DNA from: Ascarosepion bandense
Taxonomy: Eukaryota; Mollusca; Cephalopoda; Sepiida; Sepiidae
DNA length: 64,000 nucleotides
Direction: 5' to 3'
Assembly: GCA_037127315.1 (NCBI GenBank)
Contig: JBBBDQ010001686.1
Location: forward strand, 226,001 to 290,000
The notes under the pieces are model-generated. The model was not told the origin of the DNA. It did no database searches and worked only from the letters and a program-made list of their open reading frames with translations. Below, one piece after another: positions 42,001 through 54,302 of the stretch. The position numbers and the translations under genes were made by a program. Position 1 is the first letter of the stretch. Each line of letters opens with the position of its first letter.

Positions 42001-42568
42001 GAAGCTAGCAAGACTACTAACCTCGAATTAGTCATCCATGCGACATGGAGATCCAAAGACGCATTGTCATCGCCAAAGACACATTTCAGAAGCTAGCAAG
42101 ACTACTAACCTCGAATTAGTCATCCATGCGACATGGAGATCCAAAGACGCATTGTCATCGCCAAAGACACATTTCAGAAGCTAGCAAGACTACTAACCTC
42201 GAATTAGTCATCCATGCGACATGGAGATCCAAAGACGCATTGTCATCGCCAAAGACACATTTCAGAAGCTAGCAAGACTACTAACCTCGAATTAGTCATC
42301 CATGCGACATGGAGATCCAAAGAAGCATTGTCATCGCCAAAGACAAATTTCAGAAGCTAGCAAGACTACTAAACTCGAATTAGTCATTCATGCGACATGG
42401 AGATCCAAAGACGCATTGTCATCGCCAAAGACACATTTCAGAAGCTAGCAAGACTACTAACCTCGAATTAGTCATCCATGCGACATGGAGATCCAAAGAA
42501 GCATTGTCATCGCCAAAGACACATTTCAGAAGCTAGCAAGACTACTAAACTCGAATTAGTCATCCATG
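39073..42568. repeat. 88-bp satellite, ~40 units with higher-order structure
   Basis: Near-identical units keyed by 'tgtcatcgccaaagaca', 'agctagcaagactactaa' and 'catgcgacatggagatccaa'. Spacing is exactly 88 bases (for example 39073, 39161, 39249), so about 39.7 units. Marker variants ('agaagcattg', 'aaactcgaa', 'tcattcatgcg') recur together at 440-base intervals (41441, 41881, 42321), a five-unit higher-order repeat at the right end. All frames are closed by stops. The high similarity indicates recent expansion or homogenisation. Confidence 0.97.
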
Positions 42569-43016
42569 CGAAATTTATTGTAACTGTAATCCTTATGGTG
42601 GTGATTGTTGCGCTCTGTTATAGGCCAGTTAAGTGCCTTACGTGATACACGTTTAGGCGATCAGGTCTAGAACGAAACATTATTGACTCCGCAGAAAATT
42701 GTCCTGTAGTCAATCTGTACAGTGCCATATGTGATAAATGCTTGGGCGATCATCTCTTGAAAGAGACATAACTGACTGGGCAGAAGAATATCCCGCAGTC
42801 GTTTGCCATTACTTTCTGCGGTAGACTGATTACCGACCAAGGCTATACAACCCAATCTGCCCCGTTATTTAACCCATAAGTGGAAGTAATAGACGGATTA
42901 ATACCTTTCCCAAGGGTATTTGCGTGTAAGTGAATGCAATGAATTCAACTGGTATTAGAACTCGGATCCCCGATTTCTCGTTCCGAGCCTATATCCAATG
43001 CATCACAACGCATTTC
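42569..43016 (-). mobile_element. SINE with duplicated 3' part, minus strand
   Basis: A complete SINE (about 42718-43016, head at right with the complement of GTTCTAATACCAGTTG replacing the usual box B neighbourhood) has an extra 3' piece (42618-42717) fused to its end. The satellite stops about 50 bases to the left. Confidence 0.8.
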
Positions 43017-43125
43017 CTGTAGTAGGTTGCCATTACTTTCTGCGGTATTATGGTGATCAGCCAAAGATTTAAAAGCCAATCTGCCCTGCTATTTAACCCA
43101 TAGCACGAAGAAGTCATACCTTTCT
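43017..43125 (-). mobile_element. SINE internal fragment, minus strand
   Basis: The middle of the SINE only ('aggttgccattactttctgc', 'aatctgccctgctatttaac'), directly abutting the head of the previous copy. Confidence 0.7.
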
Positions 43126-43149
43126 CAATGTAAGCTAAATTAAAATCAC

Positions 43150-44218
43150 CTAAACCCCTTAACATTTCTTTTACTAACATTCGCGGTATCAGAACCAATT
43201 TCAGTAGCTTTGAATGTTTTCTCCATCAAAAGTCCCCTGACATCCTAGCTCTGCGTGAGACTAATCTCAACTCCTCAATACCATCTTCTGATTTCTCTAT
43301 CCCTGGCTACCTTTCCCTCTTCAGAAAGGACTCCAATGTCCACATGCATGGTCTTGGTATTTACGTTAGTGAACGCCTTCCACTAGCCAGGATGATTTCT
43401 CTTGAATTCCAACATCGTTCTTATATGTGTTTCCGTCTCTCCCTTCTAAGCTCATTTAGCTACCGTTTCTTTTTCTACCGCTCCCCATCATCTTTCGACT
43501 GCTCCGTTCTTGACAGCATCTCGAATAATATCGACAAGGCCATTTTCTCCCACCAGTTAGTCCATATATTTTTCTTTGGCGACTTTAACATCCTGAGTGG
43601 CTTCATAGCTCCGTCACAGATCTTGCTGGTGTACTCACCATGAATTTTTCTATCACTCAGTCTCTTACGCATGTGGTGGAGTTCCCCACGCGTTTCTGTA
43701 ATAAATCTAACGGACACGATTCACTACTAGATCTGTGCTTTATCTGCACCCCTGACTCTTGCAATGTCGAGCAACTCTGCCATCTTGGCAACTCTGTCCA
43801 TGCATTAGTTTCCGTCAATATCTCCTTCCATTTTTCACCCCACCCAAGAACCTCAGACCAACAGAATATCTTACTGCTACCAAAAGCCGATTGGGACTCG
43901 TTCTGCGACTTCCTGAGTGACGTCCCTTGGAATAACGTATTTAGCCTTCCTGTTGAAGACTGCGCGGCTGAGGTCTCCTCTTGGGTTAAGTCTGGCATCG
44001 ATGCTTTCATCCCTGTCAGAAAGTTGAGATTTAAATCCCACTCATCTCCCTGGTTCTCCTCTGCCTGTTCAGCTGCCATCGCCCACCGAAATCACTTCTT
44101 TCGGCTTTACCGGAGTCACACATCAGATCATAACAGGCGCCTTTTTGCCTCGGCTCGCAATGAATGCAAGAAGGTACTTAATGGAGCTAAGCTGATGTTT
44201 GCAGCCAGAATAAAGTAG
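43150..44218 (+). pseudogene. APE endonuclease domain of LINE, frameshifted
   Basis: Starts TNIRGIRTNFSSFECFLHQK and SPDILALRETNLNSSI (typical LINE APE with the Asn and Glu motifs), continues GLGIYVSERLPLAR and HIFFFGDFNI, then a second frame with LTHVVEFPTRFCNKSNGHDS and LLDLCFICTPDS. The shift between frames is near 43640. This domain nicks genomic DNA to prime reverse transcription. Residues 1-10 of the ancestral domain cannot be placed. The second frame ends at a stop at 44216. Confidence 0.85.
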
Positions 44219-44279
44219 CGCATAGCATCCCGTAAGTCCGGCTCCAAAGACTACTGGAGGCTCTGTAAAAGCGTGCTGA

Positions 44280-45400
44280 ACAGCAGTCAGCCCTCAATTC
44301 CCCCTCTAATCAACGAATTTGAGGTCCTTACCTCTTCAACAGACAAGGCTGAGTGCTTTGCTCGCAGATTCTCCACTCACTCGACACTGGACTCCTCTGG
44401 ACTATCTGTACCCGACTTCTCTCTCCAAACCCACGCACAATGAGGGTGGTATTGAACGGACAAGCCTCCCAATAGTAGCACATGAATGCGGGTGCCCCTC
44501 AAGGCTCTATTCTAGGTCCTACGCTTTTCCTTATCTATATTAACGATCTCCCTGATGTAAAAAGATCCTAAGTGGGCAAATATACCGACGACACTACGGT
44601 TTACTCTCGTCTCGATCAAAAATCTAACGAAGCTGAAAAAGCAAACCTTGCTGCCGAGCTTGAAAAAGAACCTCTAATCCGTAGTGGACTGGGAAAGAAA
44701 TGGCTCGTAAATGTCAATGCTTCCAAAACGAAGCTGCTATCTAATAGCCACCACAGACAATCATTCCTCCTGACCATTAACATGGACTAGGCTTCTTTTC
44801 CTGAAAGTGAAACACTGCGCCTCCTCGGGTTAACTATCACACCAGACCTCAAATGGAATAACTATATAGAATCCATAGCGAAATCCGCTGCTAAGAAAGT
44901 CGGTTCTCTGTGTAGGGCCAGGAAGTGTTTTTCATCCCAAACAATCCTGCGCATATACAAGTCTACCATCCACCCGTGCATTGAGTATTGCTTCCATATC
45001 TGGTCTGGTGCTCCTGCTATCCACTTAGGTATCCTCGACCGAATCCAACAGTGAATCTGTAATGTGATCGATCCCGACTTGGTAGCAAGGATACAGTCAC
45101 TTTCTCAAAGACGCAGTGTGGCTGCACGTGTCTCTTATCCAAATAGTTTCACGGCTTCTGCTCTAATGAACTTATCTCACTGGTACCACCTATATACGAA
45201 TTTCCTCGAGCGACAAGATTAGCAACTAGGTCCCACCCTTTTACTGTGAAACTAATAAATTGTAAACGCAAATTCTACTCCATCAGCTTCTTTTCTCGCA
45301 CTTCCCGCCTGTGGAATTCTCTTCCGCATATTTGCTTTCCCGACAGTTACAATCTTCAAGAATTTAAATGTAAAGTCAATAGTCATCTCCTGTCTCACTA
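44280..45400 (+). pseudogene. RT remnant and C-terminal blocks of APE LINE
   Basis: After the deletion the sequence resumes at [20 protein letters not shown] (near 44488), then KYTDDTTVYSRLD (44580s, where most relatives have an A or V before DD), LGLTITPDLKWNNYIESIAK, SLCRARKCFSSQTILRIYKS, IEYCFHIWSGAPAIHLGIL, and a decayed end. Several stops, for example before GKYTDD (44569-44571) and after NMD near 44789. The segment 44943-45046 is the unexpanded equivalent of the 103-bp minisatellite unit. Confidence 0.85.
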
Positions 45401-45587
45401 ACTTACATCCTCTCTCTCATGCTTTGCTGCATCCACCCCACGCTCATCAGTACTCTCTTCCCTCTCCTACTCTCTTCCTGACACTCCTTGCAACATCTCA
45501 CTCCTCATAACATTCCTCCTATGTAACTCCCTGCACAACAGTGGCAGTAAAATGCCTTGCTTGGGGCGACACAATTTTTAAAAAAAT

Positions 45588-45672
45588 TAATGCAACGAAT
45601 TCACCTGGAATTCGAACTCGGCTCTCCGATATCTCGTTATGAGCAGATATCCACTGCACAAAACAACTCACA
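45588..45672 (-). mobile_element. SINE head fragment, minus strand
   Basis: Minus-strand reading gives 'tgtgcagtggatatctgctc' and box B GAGTTCGAATTCC, then stops at 'gttgcattaa'. It is abutted by the (TAA)n tract that precedes the Dong-like copy. Confidence 0.8.
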
Positions 45673-45688
45673 TCTCTGCTATAGATGG

Positions 45689-45689
<1 letters not shown>

Positions 45690-45719
<30 letters not shown>

Positions 45720-46422
45720 TGGATCCAAAATGCAGGCTTTGTGATAATCACCAAGAAACAATAGACCATCTAATCTAAGGCTGTTCTGTACTTGCCCCAA
45801 ATGAATATAAAAATCGCCACGATAGAGTGGGGCAATATTTACATGAGACAATGTGCAAACACTATGGAAAATCTGTAAACAAACACTGGTATGAACATCA
45901 CCCAGCACCGGTTACAGAAATAGAAGATGTCACAATTCTATGGGATTACACCATCTACACAGACAGAAAAATTGAAGCAAATAAGCCGGACATTATTGTT
46001 AAAAACCAGAAAGAAAAAAAAAATATGGCTTGTCCAGCGGATTGTAACATAGCAACCAAGGAATTCGAAAAAATGTCAAAATATAAAGACCTGGAAATTG
46101 AAATAGAAAAAATGTAGAAATTGAAAACAAGAGTTGTGCCAGTGATAGTAGGTGCACTTGGAATGATAAAAAATGGAACAAAACAACACATTGAAAGAAT
46201 ACCTGGGAACTCCAGCTCAAGAGATATACAAAAAATTGTTTTATTAAGTACAGCCCACACATTAAGGAGAAAGGTGTCTGTGTAACGCTAGGGTTGATGG
46301 GGAAGATAGAAATGGAGCCATAACAACACGCCACGACCTGCCGTAGGTCTTCCCGCTGACTTGGTTGGTAGTGCGACCATAGCAGAAATCGAAATATGAT
46401 GAAAAATGACATAATAATAATA
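45690..46422 (+). mobile_element. Dong/R4-like LINE, isolated copy in (TAA)n
   Basis: (TAA)n at 45690-45719 joins the element at ATATGGATCC, where the element itself reads AATAATATGG, so the junction shares about 8 bases. It holds the CCHC region (stop after HLI near 45776), the nuclease with a deletion after NQKEKK near 46015 and a stop near 46117, and the 3' end GACATAATAATAATA. It is moderately diverged from the array copies. Confidence 0.88.
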
Positions 46423-46525
46423 GTTACGGTGACTTCTTTGATAAATTTCAGCGTCATATGAAGAAACGGATTAGAAAATTAAAAAGGATTATTATATTTT
46501 TCTTCAATAAAGATATGCTGTCTAA

Positions 46526-47334
<809 letters not shown>

Positions 47335-47733
47335 ACACTACCGCCGTAATTATTAGTCCACCTGAGTTTTTTAAGAAATTATGTATTTCATAATATGTTT
47401 AGTATTTATTGCGCCAAGTGGATAATTCTAAATGAAAATAGAATGGTTCTTTTGTTATTATTACTTTGCAAAATTTTACAAGCAAATTTACAAGCAAAGA
47501 TAAACTCGTCCGAATCACCCTAAATTTTCTTCATCCTTTCATTGATGAAAGTGCAATATAGGTAATTATTAAATATTTATAAATTCATTTGATCCACATG
47601 TTATTGTGCAGTATTAACAAAAAACCATTTCATTTACAATTATTCACTTGGCAATAAATACTAAAAAATAGTATGAAATACATCATTTTTTTAAAACAAT
47701 GGGGTGGCCTAATAATTATGGTCCCTTGTGTAA
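47335..47733. mobile_element. non-autonomous Tc1/mariner-like MITE, second copy
   Basis: Ends 'acactaccgccgtaattatt' (left) and 'ggcctaataattatggtccc' (right). The interior ('aaaatagaatggttcttttg', 'aatactaaaaaatagtatga') is colinear with 3090-3505. Both copies sit between (AT)n tracts, consistent with a TA target. Confidence 0.75.
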
Positions 47734-47735
47734 AT

Positions 47736-47739
<4 letters not shown>

Positions 47740-47796
<57 letters not shown>

Positions 47797-48090
47797 GTTT
47801 TTAACTGAGCAGGTTTACACCTACGAGTGAAGAAATTATAACGGTGTTCTCAGGGAACTACGCGTTTAACTTATATATATAATTTTTTCCCGGAAATGGA
47901 TATATATATATCATTCGAGGTAGTTAAATGGTTTAGGCAAATGTAACCGGGTAGGACAATCTCACAAGTAGACGCAGTGGACGGTACTCGTTTATGCAGT
48001 ATCCTGAGACGTAGGCGTAGTCAATAGACGTAGACCAATAGTCGTAGACCTATGGACGTAGGCCTCTAACGGTAGACCTCTATGTGTCCT

Positions 48091-48128
<38 letters not shown>

Positions 48129-48277
48129 ATTTAATTAAATAATATAACATAAGTATGCTATAAATTCACTAAAAATGACCTATTTTGTTTCCAAACATTT
48201 TATATCGTCTATAACGCAGAACATGTTATGACTTGTGAAGTGATACTATGGATTTATAAACCATTGTAACAACTATT

Positions 48278-48320
<43 letters not shown>
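47740..48320. other. AT microsatellites and unassigned DNA
   Basis: (AT)n at 47743-47792 and 48281-48320, and (CA)n at 48093-48117. 48000-48085 holds degenerate GTAGAC/ACGTAG words ('gtagaccaatagtcgtagac'). 48130-48280 resembles a decayed repeat end also seen at 50040-50125 ('tttataaaccattgtaac'). Confidence 0.5.
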
Positions 48321-48321
<1 letters not shown>

Positions 48322-48323
<2 letters not shown>

Positions 48324-48849
48324 ACGTGGTTTCCGGCTTTCTATTTTCCAATCTTCTCACTTTGTTTTCTTGTTTTGTTTTTTGTTTTTCAATTGGAGTA
48401 GATAGATCTATCTATTGCCCGGTTCACACTCCACCCATGTCTATTGAGCAGGTTAAGAGGCTCATCCTTGTTCTCTGTTGAGGATGTGGTTTCCGGCTTT
48501 CTCTTTTCCAATCTTCTCACTTTGTTTTCTTGTTTTTTGTTTTTTTTTTCAATTGGAGTAGATAGATCTATCTATCCCCCGGTTCACACTCTACCCATGT
48601 CTATTGAGCAGGTTAAGAGGCTCATCCCTTGTTCCCTGTTTAGGACGTGGTTTCCGCCTTTCTCTTTTCCAATCTTCTCACTTTGTTTTCTTGTTTTTTT
48701 TTGTTTTTTTTTTTCAATTGGAGTAGATAGATCTATCTATCGCCCGGTTCACACACCACCCATGTCTATTGAACAGGTTAAGTGGCTCATCCCTTGTTCC
48801 CTGTTTAGGATATGGGTTCCGCCTGTCTCTTTTCCGATCTTTTCACTAT
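48322..48849 (+). repeat. ~160-bp tandem repeat, 3.3 units
   Basis: Units begin 'ggacgtggtttccggctttc' or close variants at about 48322, 48484, 48643 and 48808. Each contains a poly-T-rich stretch, 'caattggagtagatagatct' and 'cccatgtctattgagcaggt'. The fourth is cut short where it joins the LINE tail at 48850. The 159-codon frame 48444-48923 runs over it and has no domain. Confidence 0.85.
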
Positions 48850-48908
48850 TACGTAGCCCCCTGCACATCAGTGGCGTTACTGCCTTGCTCGGGGTGATAC
48901 GATTAAAA
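48850..48908 (+). mobile_element. APE-type LINE 3' tail fragment
   Basis: 'acgtagccccctgcacatca' to 'gtgatacgattaaaa', the same tail as 12636-12712. It directly follows the 160-bp repeat, whose units may therefore have been LINE 3' sequence; this is inference. Confidence 0.75.
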
Positions 48909-48924
48909 TATATATATATATAAA

Positions 48925-49335
48925 AACGAGATTATAATTATACTCGTCTAGAAGACCTTCCTCGAAAACTCTTGAAGGAAGGGGAAAATGGTTGTAAAAA
49001 AGGAAAGAGCTTAGGGCATGAAAGTCAGTCAAAAGTGTTCGGACCGAAATCAGCACGAAGCCCAAAGAAAAAACCCGACACGATTAGTCATCAAACAGAA
49101 AGCGCCCAAATACCAAAATACAGTAAAATAACACCTAATGAGCCAGACGAAACTACCTAGGTTTCACCTAAACGGATCGTCAGGCATTTTTTGGCTGAAG
49201 AGTAAAAGAATAAACGACATATAAAAAGGTAATCAAGACAACCCACGTGACCAGGTAATCAAAAAAACTACATAACACAAGGGAGGGGGAGGTTAACAAT
49301 TTTATTACTTTTAATTTTTGGTTTTTTATTGTCTT
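48925..49335. other. unassigned stretch
   Basis: No recognised gene or repeat. The frame 48972-49160 has no recognisable domain. Confidence 0.4.
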
Positions 49336-49337
49336 GA

Positions 49338-49648
49338 TTACCGTTATTTTTTTTAAGAACGCTCACGTAACGGTGTTTTTTTTTTTTTGTTTTTTTGAAC
49401 GCGCAATTTTTAAAATTACAAGAAATTATAACGTTTTCATCATAAAACATAAAGATACAGAAATTATGATGTGTAACCATACTAAAAAAATACATATTAG
49501 GTTCATACAATCATGATTGAGAATTTTTTAATTTCTTGTAATTTTAAAAATTGGACGTTCAAAAATTCCCTGCCACGTGAGCGTTTAAAAAGAAAAAAGA
49601 AAAAAAAAACATCGTTACGTGAGCGTTCATAAAAATAACAGTAAACGG
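49338..49648. mobile_element. inverted-repeat MITE-like element
   Basis: A ~310-bp element with imperfect ~90-bp inverted ends: 'gaacgctcacgtaacggtg' (49357-49375) against 'catcgttacgtgagcgttc' (49610-49628). An inner pair is 'tttttaaaattacaagaaat' against its complement near 49530-49552. No coding content; family unknown. Confidence 0.7.
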
Positions 49649-49727
49649 TAAAATCAGTTATTGAAAAACGCCTGAAGACACCACTCATGGTAGAAACCTA
49701 GGTCGCGTAATAACTCGTTTACAAATA

Positions 49728-49769
<42 letters not shown>

Positions 49770-49777
<8 letters not shown>

Positions 49778-49990
49778 CAAAATGATGATCCACGTATACT
49801 GTCTTAATATGTATAGGAAAAACTACTAAAAGGTTGTAAGTTTAAAAATATATTTTTTTGACAATATTTATTTATTTCTATTATTATATATATATACTTG
49901 ATATTTCAGACCGGCCTCGGCCTTTCATCAGAAACAAAAAAAAAAAGAAAAAAAAAATATATATATTTTAAATGTTCTTCATATATTGTA
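49770..49990 (-). mobile_element. foldback element with hammerhead-like core, minus strand
   Basis: TCATCAG at 49925-49931 and TTTC at 49904-49907 give CTGATGA, a stem-loop and GAAA on the minus strand. The flank 'gatccacgtatactgtctta' is shared with 2829-2848. The stem II sequence differs from the other copies (AGGCC instead of AGGACC before the loop), yet the region remains foldable. Confidence 0.5.
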
Positions 49991-50527
49991 AGAAAGTTAT
50001 GGAACATGTAGGTTTTAAACCCACTGTTCATGCGTTTACTTTTATAAAGAGTGCTCGATACAAACGCGAAAATTTTTGTGGAGTGATAATATGCTTTTAT
50101 AAACCATTGTAACAAACATTACTATATATTGTGTATTTGGGCAACAACCTCTATTTTATACAGGTTTCATTAAAAAAGACAGACAAGGAATTAACCAGTA
50201 ATTTTTTTTTATATAATTTTTCATGTGTTCATATAATATTTTTCTTTTCGGAACTCAAATTATATAAAAATTGTCCAAAGATTTTTGTACTTTCGAGCGT
50301 TTTAGCCATTATTAAGTATTAATTTTGTTTTAAAAATAAATAAACATGTATATAGAGTCTTGTGTATGTTAAGTTCCGAAACAAAAGTAATTCTTCAAAA
50401 TGACTAAAAGAATAGCCGAAAGCTTTGGCAAATTCTTATATAATTTGACTTCTGTAAAGAAAGAACAATATCAGAACACAGGAAAAATTATATAAAAATC
50501 TCAATGATAATAACTTCCCTGCATTTT
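49991..50527. other. unassigned AT-rich stretch with decayed repeat end
   Basis: 50040-50125 ('gtgctcgatacaaacgcgaa', 'ttataaaccattgtaaca') resembles the Penelope-type arm words at 4525-4600 and the segment at 48230-48280. The rest is unassigned. Confidence 0.4.
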
Positions 50528-50712
50528 TAATGAAACCTATATATATCGAGAGATAAATAAATATATATTTTAATGAAACCTATATATATAGAGAGAATAA
50601 ATATATATTTTAATGAAACCTATATATATAGAGATAAATATATATTTTAATGAAACCTATATACAGAGAGAGATAAATATATATTTTAATGAAGCCTATA
50701 TATAGAGAGATA
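50528..50712 (+). repeat. ~40-bp AT-rich minisatellite, five units
   Basis: Units begin 'taatgaaacctatatata' and contain 'gagagataaatatatatttt', in lengths of about 36-45 bases. Confidence 0.9.
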
Positions 50713-50921
50713 AACAACTATGTTTTAAAATATCGAATACGGAAAGTATTTAACATGAATTTTAAAATGTTTTTCTTTTTTTAAATCAAATAAACAAAAA
50801 TTAAGCTATCTTTGTGCAACTGGAATCGACCAAATCAAGTTTTGATAATTCGAAAATATTTTTTCAAAATTGTAAAAAAAAAACAAAACAGCGCGCACAC
50901 ACACACACACGCACACACACA

Positions 50922-50977
<56 letters not shown>

Positions 50978-51920
50978 AAATTTTCTTTTTTAAAGAAATC
51001 TTTCATCTTCTTGTCCGTATGTCATATTTTTAAATTTATTCTGTTATTTTTTTTTTTCATTCTAATTTTTACTGTTTTTCTTTGAAATGATAGCGAACAG
51101 CACGCACGCACACACACAAACTCACGCACACAAACGCACACACACACACAAAAAAAAAATACATTAAATATAAAAAAAAATGTTTTCAAGATTATCGCAA
51201 AAATGTCGACAGGATTCTTTAGCTTCTAAATCGTCGTTTTTGTTTCCTGTTTAGAGAAAAGGAAAACAAATTATCTTTTGTGTTTTTTTTTGTGACTTAG
51301 TTTTCTTTTTCTTTTCGAAAATGTTTTTTTTTTCTTTTTCCTTTTTATTTCATTAATAAAATTTCTTCTCTCCATTCAATCATATTTTTTTCTTTCATTA
51401 AATTCTCGGCCAGGACATGTAATTTCGTTCTTCCCAATCACGTTTCACCTTTTTCAATACTCCACATTTTTTTTATTTTTTATTTTTTCTCCTTTAATAT
51501 TTTCCGCTTTTCACAATTTGTTTACATTTTACAATTTTAATTGTAAAAATTGCTAGTAAAACATGCCGGAATTTTTGTTCAATCTTTAAAAGTTTCACAC
51601 CTTCTCCAGGTTTCGTTAAATTTTAGCCGCTACGTCGATGACTTCAATATTTAAACATTTCTTCTGCTACTCAAAACATAACTTTATTTTATTCTCGAAT
51701 GTACACTAAACTTTCTATTTTTTTTTCATGGTTTAAATCATTATATATTCGAATTTCTCTTTTTTTTATTCCAAATGTTTTCTTGTCTCAACATTTTAGT
51801 AAAATTTGAAAGTTTTATCAATTACAAAATTTAAAAAAACAAAACAAACAAATAAGACTTTCGTCGTGAAATTAAAATTAGAAGCTACTCACTAACATCA
51901 TAAATGTTTTCGACGTATTT
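50713..51920. other. T-rich DNA with (CA)n tracts, no gene seen
   Basis: (CA)n/(CGCA) tracts at 50893-50973 and 51094-51150. The rest is T-rich and AT-rich with no supported gene or recognised element. Confidence 0.6.
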
Positions 51921-51921
51921 G

Positions 51922-51922
51922 A

Positions 51923-51970
<48 letters not shown>

Positions 51971-52020
51971 AATATGTCCAGATATCTACATATTTTTCTA
52001 TCTAGCTCATTCCATTTATA

Positions 52021-52053
<33 letters not shown>

Positions 52054-52059
52054 GTCTCT

Positions 52060-52114
<55 letters not shown>

Positions 52115-52123
52115 CAGTCTCTC

Positions 52124-52179
<56 letters not shown>

Positions 52180-52194
52180 CATCCGGTTATTATC

Positions 52195-52245
<51 letters not shown>
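51922..52245. repeat. interrupted (TATC)n array
   Basis: Five TATC blocks separated by short unique pieces such as 'gtctcttc', 'cagtctctca' and 'catccggttattatcc'. Confidence 0.95.
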
Positions 52246-52494
52246 CATTTTTCTACTTAATATTATCAAGACGAGAAATATCCTTGAAAATTTTACGGTT
52301 TTCCTGTTCAAATTCTCTGTTTTATCATAATTCTTAATTTAGTGATTGAATAAGCAAATTCTACAGCAATAAAATATCTTTATAATTCCCCCTGTTGCTT
52401 TATGCATTATTTAAAATTAACACAATATTACGATAGCAATCATAAGTACGAATGCTTGTCATTATTTAAAGAAGATGGTTCAAAGAACACGTTT

Positions 52495-53078
52495 TACAGG
52501 TGGGGGATGCTAAAATCAAGCAGGTACAAAAATTTAGATACATTGTAAGTGTTATAACAGCAAATGGAAAGTGGGACACAGATCCGAAAGCGAAGGATGC
52601 ATTCCAGGAGCTGAGAAGAGTATTAAGAGACAGGAGTATTTCGCTAGAAACAAAGAAGAGAGTATTGGATTGCTATGTGATGTCTGTTCTTCAATATGGC
52701 AGCCAATGCTAGACAATATCATCAAAGATGAAGGATAAACTTGAAGCAACTGCAATGTGGTCCTACAGAAGGATGCTTCGGATCTCAGGGATCGAGCATG
52801 TGAGCAATGATGAGGTTTTGGAGTGGATGGAAACGAAAAGGAAATTAATACTGAGCATCGGGAAGTGACAGCTAAAGCTACTGGGACATGCCATGAGGAA
52901 GGAAGGCTTGGAGAATCTAATACTCACAGATAGGATAGAGGGTCAGAGACAGGGGAAAGCAGGAGAAATCGTGCTAAGCGCCACCAATAATAGGGAGACG
53001 AGGAGGACCATGATCGCCTACGTCCTGAAAGGACATGGCGTATGGAAAGATGATGATGAAGAAGAAGAAGTTAAGCAC
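52495..53078 (+). pseudogene. RTE-type LINE, RT C-terminal region and tail
   Basis: Translation gives VQKFRYIVSVITANGKWDTD, LSLETKKRVLDCYVMSVLQY-type (here ISLETKKRVLDCYVMSVLQY), GSQC, then after a stop near 52710 KLEATAMWSYRRMLRIS and HAMRKEGLENLILTDRIEGQ. It ends TMIAYVLKGHG and a GATGATGATGAAGAAGAAG tail, the short-repeat tail expected of RTE elements. Catalytic palm motifs are absent because of 5' truncation. Stops occur near 52710 and 52868. Confidence 0.85.
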
Positions 53079-53089
53079 ATCAGAGTGTT

Positions 53090-53975
53090 ATTGCCTTGTC
53101 TACCTTCTTTACGAAGCTGCTATCTATTAACCATCACAGGCAATCGCTCCTACCCCCTCATTTGCATGGATCAGGCTAGTGTCCCTGATAGCAAAACACG
53201 GCGATTCATTGGGTTAACTCTCACAACAGACTTCAAGCTGAATGACTATATAGAATCCATAGCTAAATCTGCTGCTAAGAATGTCAGTTCTCTGTGTAGG
53301 GCCAGGAAATTTTTTCCGTCTAAAACCATCCCGCACATTTATAAATCTACCATCCGACCGTGCATTGCATACTGCTGCCATATCAGTTCGGGTGTCACTA
53401 CTATCCAACAGAGGCTCCTTGACAAAATCCAACGGAGAATCTGTAATGAGATCGATCCCGACTGAGCAGCTCAGATACAGTCACTTTCTCCCCGACGCAA
53501 TGTGGCTTCTCTGTGTCTCTTCTACAAATACTTTCACGGCTTCTGCTCCTATGAACTAAGCTCACTAGTGCCTCCTATATATGAATTTCCTCGAGCCACA
53601 AGATTAGCAAATAGGTCCCACCCTTTTACTGCCAAACCAATAAAATGTAAACGCAAATTCTACTCCAGTAGCTTCTTTTCTCGCGCTTCCCGCCTGTGGA
53701 ACTCCCTTCGGTTTAATTGCTTCCCTGACAGCTAAAATCTCCAATAATTTTAATGTAAAGTTAATAGCCATCTCCTATCTCATTATCTTGCAGCCTCTCT
53801 CTCATGCTCCTTTCTCTGTCCACTCCACTCTTATCAGTATTTTCATCAGTTCTCTTACCCACTTCCTGACACCCCCTATAACTTGTCACTCTTTCTCGTA
53901 ACTTTCCTCCTATGTAACCCCCTACGCACCAGTGGCAGTAAACTGCCTTGGTTGGGGCGATATGATTATAAAAAA
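53090..53975 (+). pseudogene. APE-type LINE, RT C-terminal region and 3' end
   Basis: Starts immediately after the RTE tail. It reads FIGLTLTTDFKLNDYIESIA, KSAAKNVSSLCRARKFFPSK and TIPHIYKSTIRPCIAYCCHI, then after a shift MASLCLFYKYFHGFCSYELS and FSRASRLWNSLRFNCFPDS, followed by the 3' tail ('gtaaccccctacgcaccagt', 'ggttggggcgatatgatt'). The unexpanded equivalent of the 103-bp unit is 53326-53428. Confidence 0.88.
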
Positions 53976-54257
53976 AACTCTTCCTTTCTTAGTCATTCTT
54001 TTTTTGTCTTTCATTGTCTGAAACCAAACAGCGCCTCTGATTTGACTTTTCCGTATTTCCTCGCGATCACAATAGTCTTTTATTTATTTTTCATCTCAAA
54101 ACGTACGCGATGAATAACAGAGAACACACTTGACAAAAAGAAATATACAAGGTGATTAAAAAGAAACTCCTTATTTTACGTACGATAGACTATCTCGTTT
54201 AATATTTGCAAGAAAAAGTCCCTCATTCATAAAATAGAAATTCATTTTCAATCCCTC

Positions 54258-54302
<45 letters not shown>

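Larger units (their letters stand above)
43140..45585 (+). mobile_element. APE-type LINE (Jockey/CR1-like), nearly whole but decayed
   Basis: Contains, in order, APE endonuclease, a fragment of RT, the RT C-terminal blocks and the 3' tail ('gtaactccctgcacaacagt', 'gccttgcttggggcgac'). An internal deletion between about 44320 and 44480 removes most of the RT fingers and palm. A SINE head (45588-45672, minus) directly follows the tail. Clade assignment within APE LINEs is not settled. Confidence 0.88.

Noticed and set aside
39073..42568. CRISPR-like regular array
   Set aside because: Units are directly contiguous with no unique spacers, and the context is an animal genome. It is a satellite.
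52495..53078. Host gene similar to reverse-transcriptase-like proteins
   Set aside because: Broken frames, a GAT/GAA tail and an inverted relative at 31941-33160 show it is an RTE fragment.
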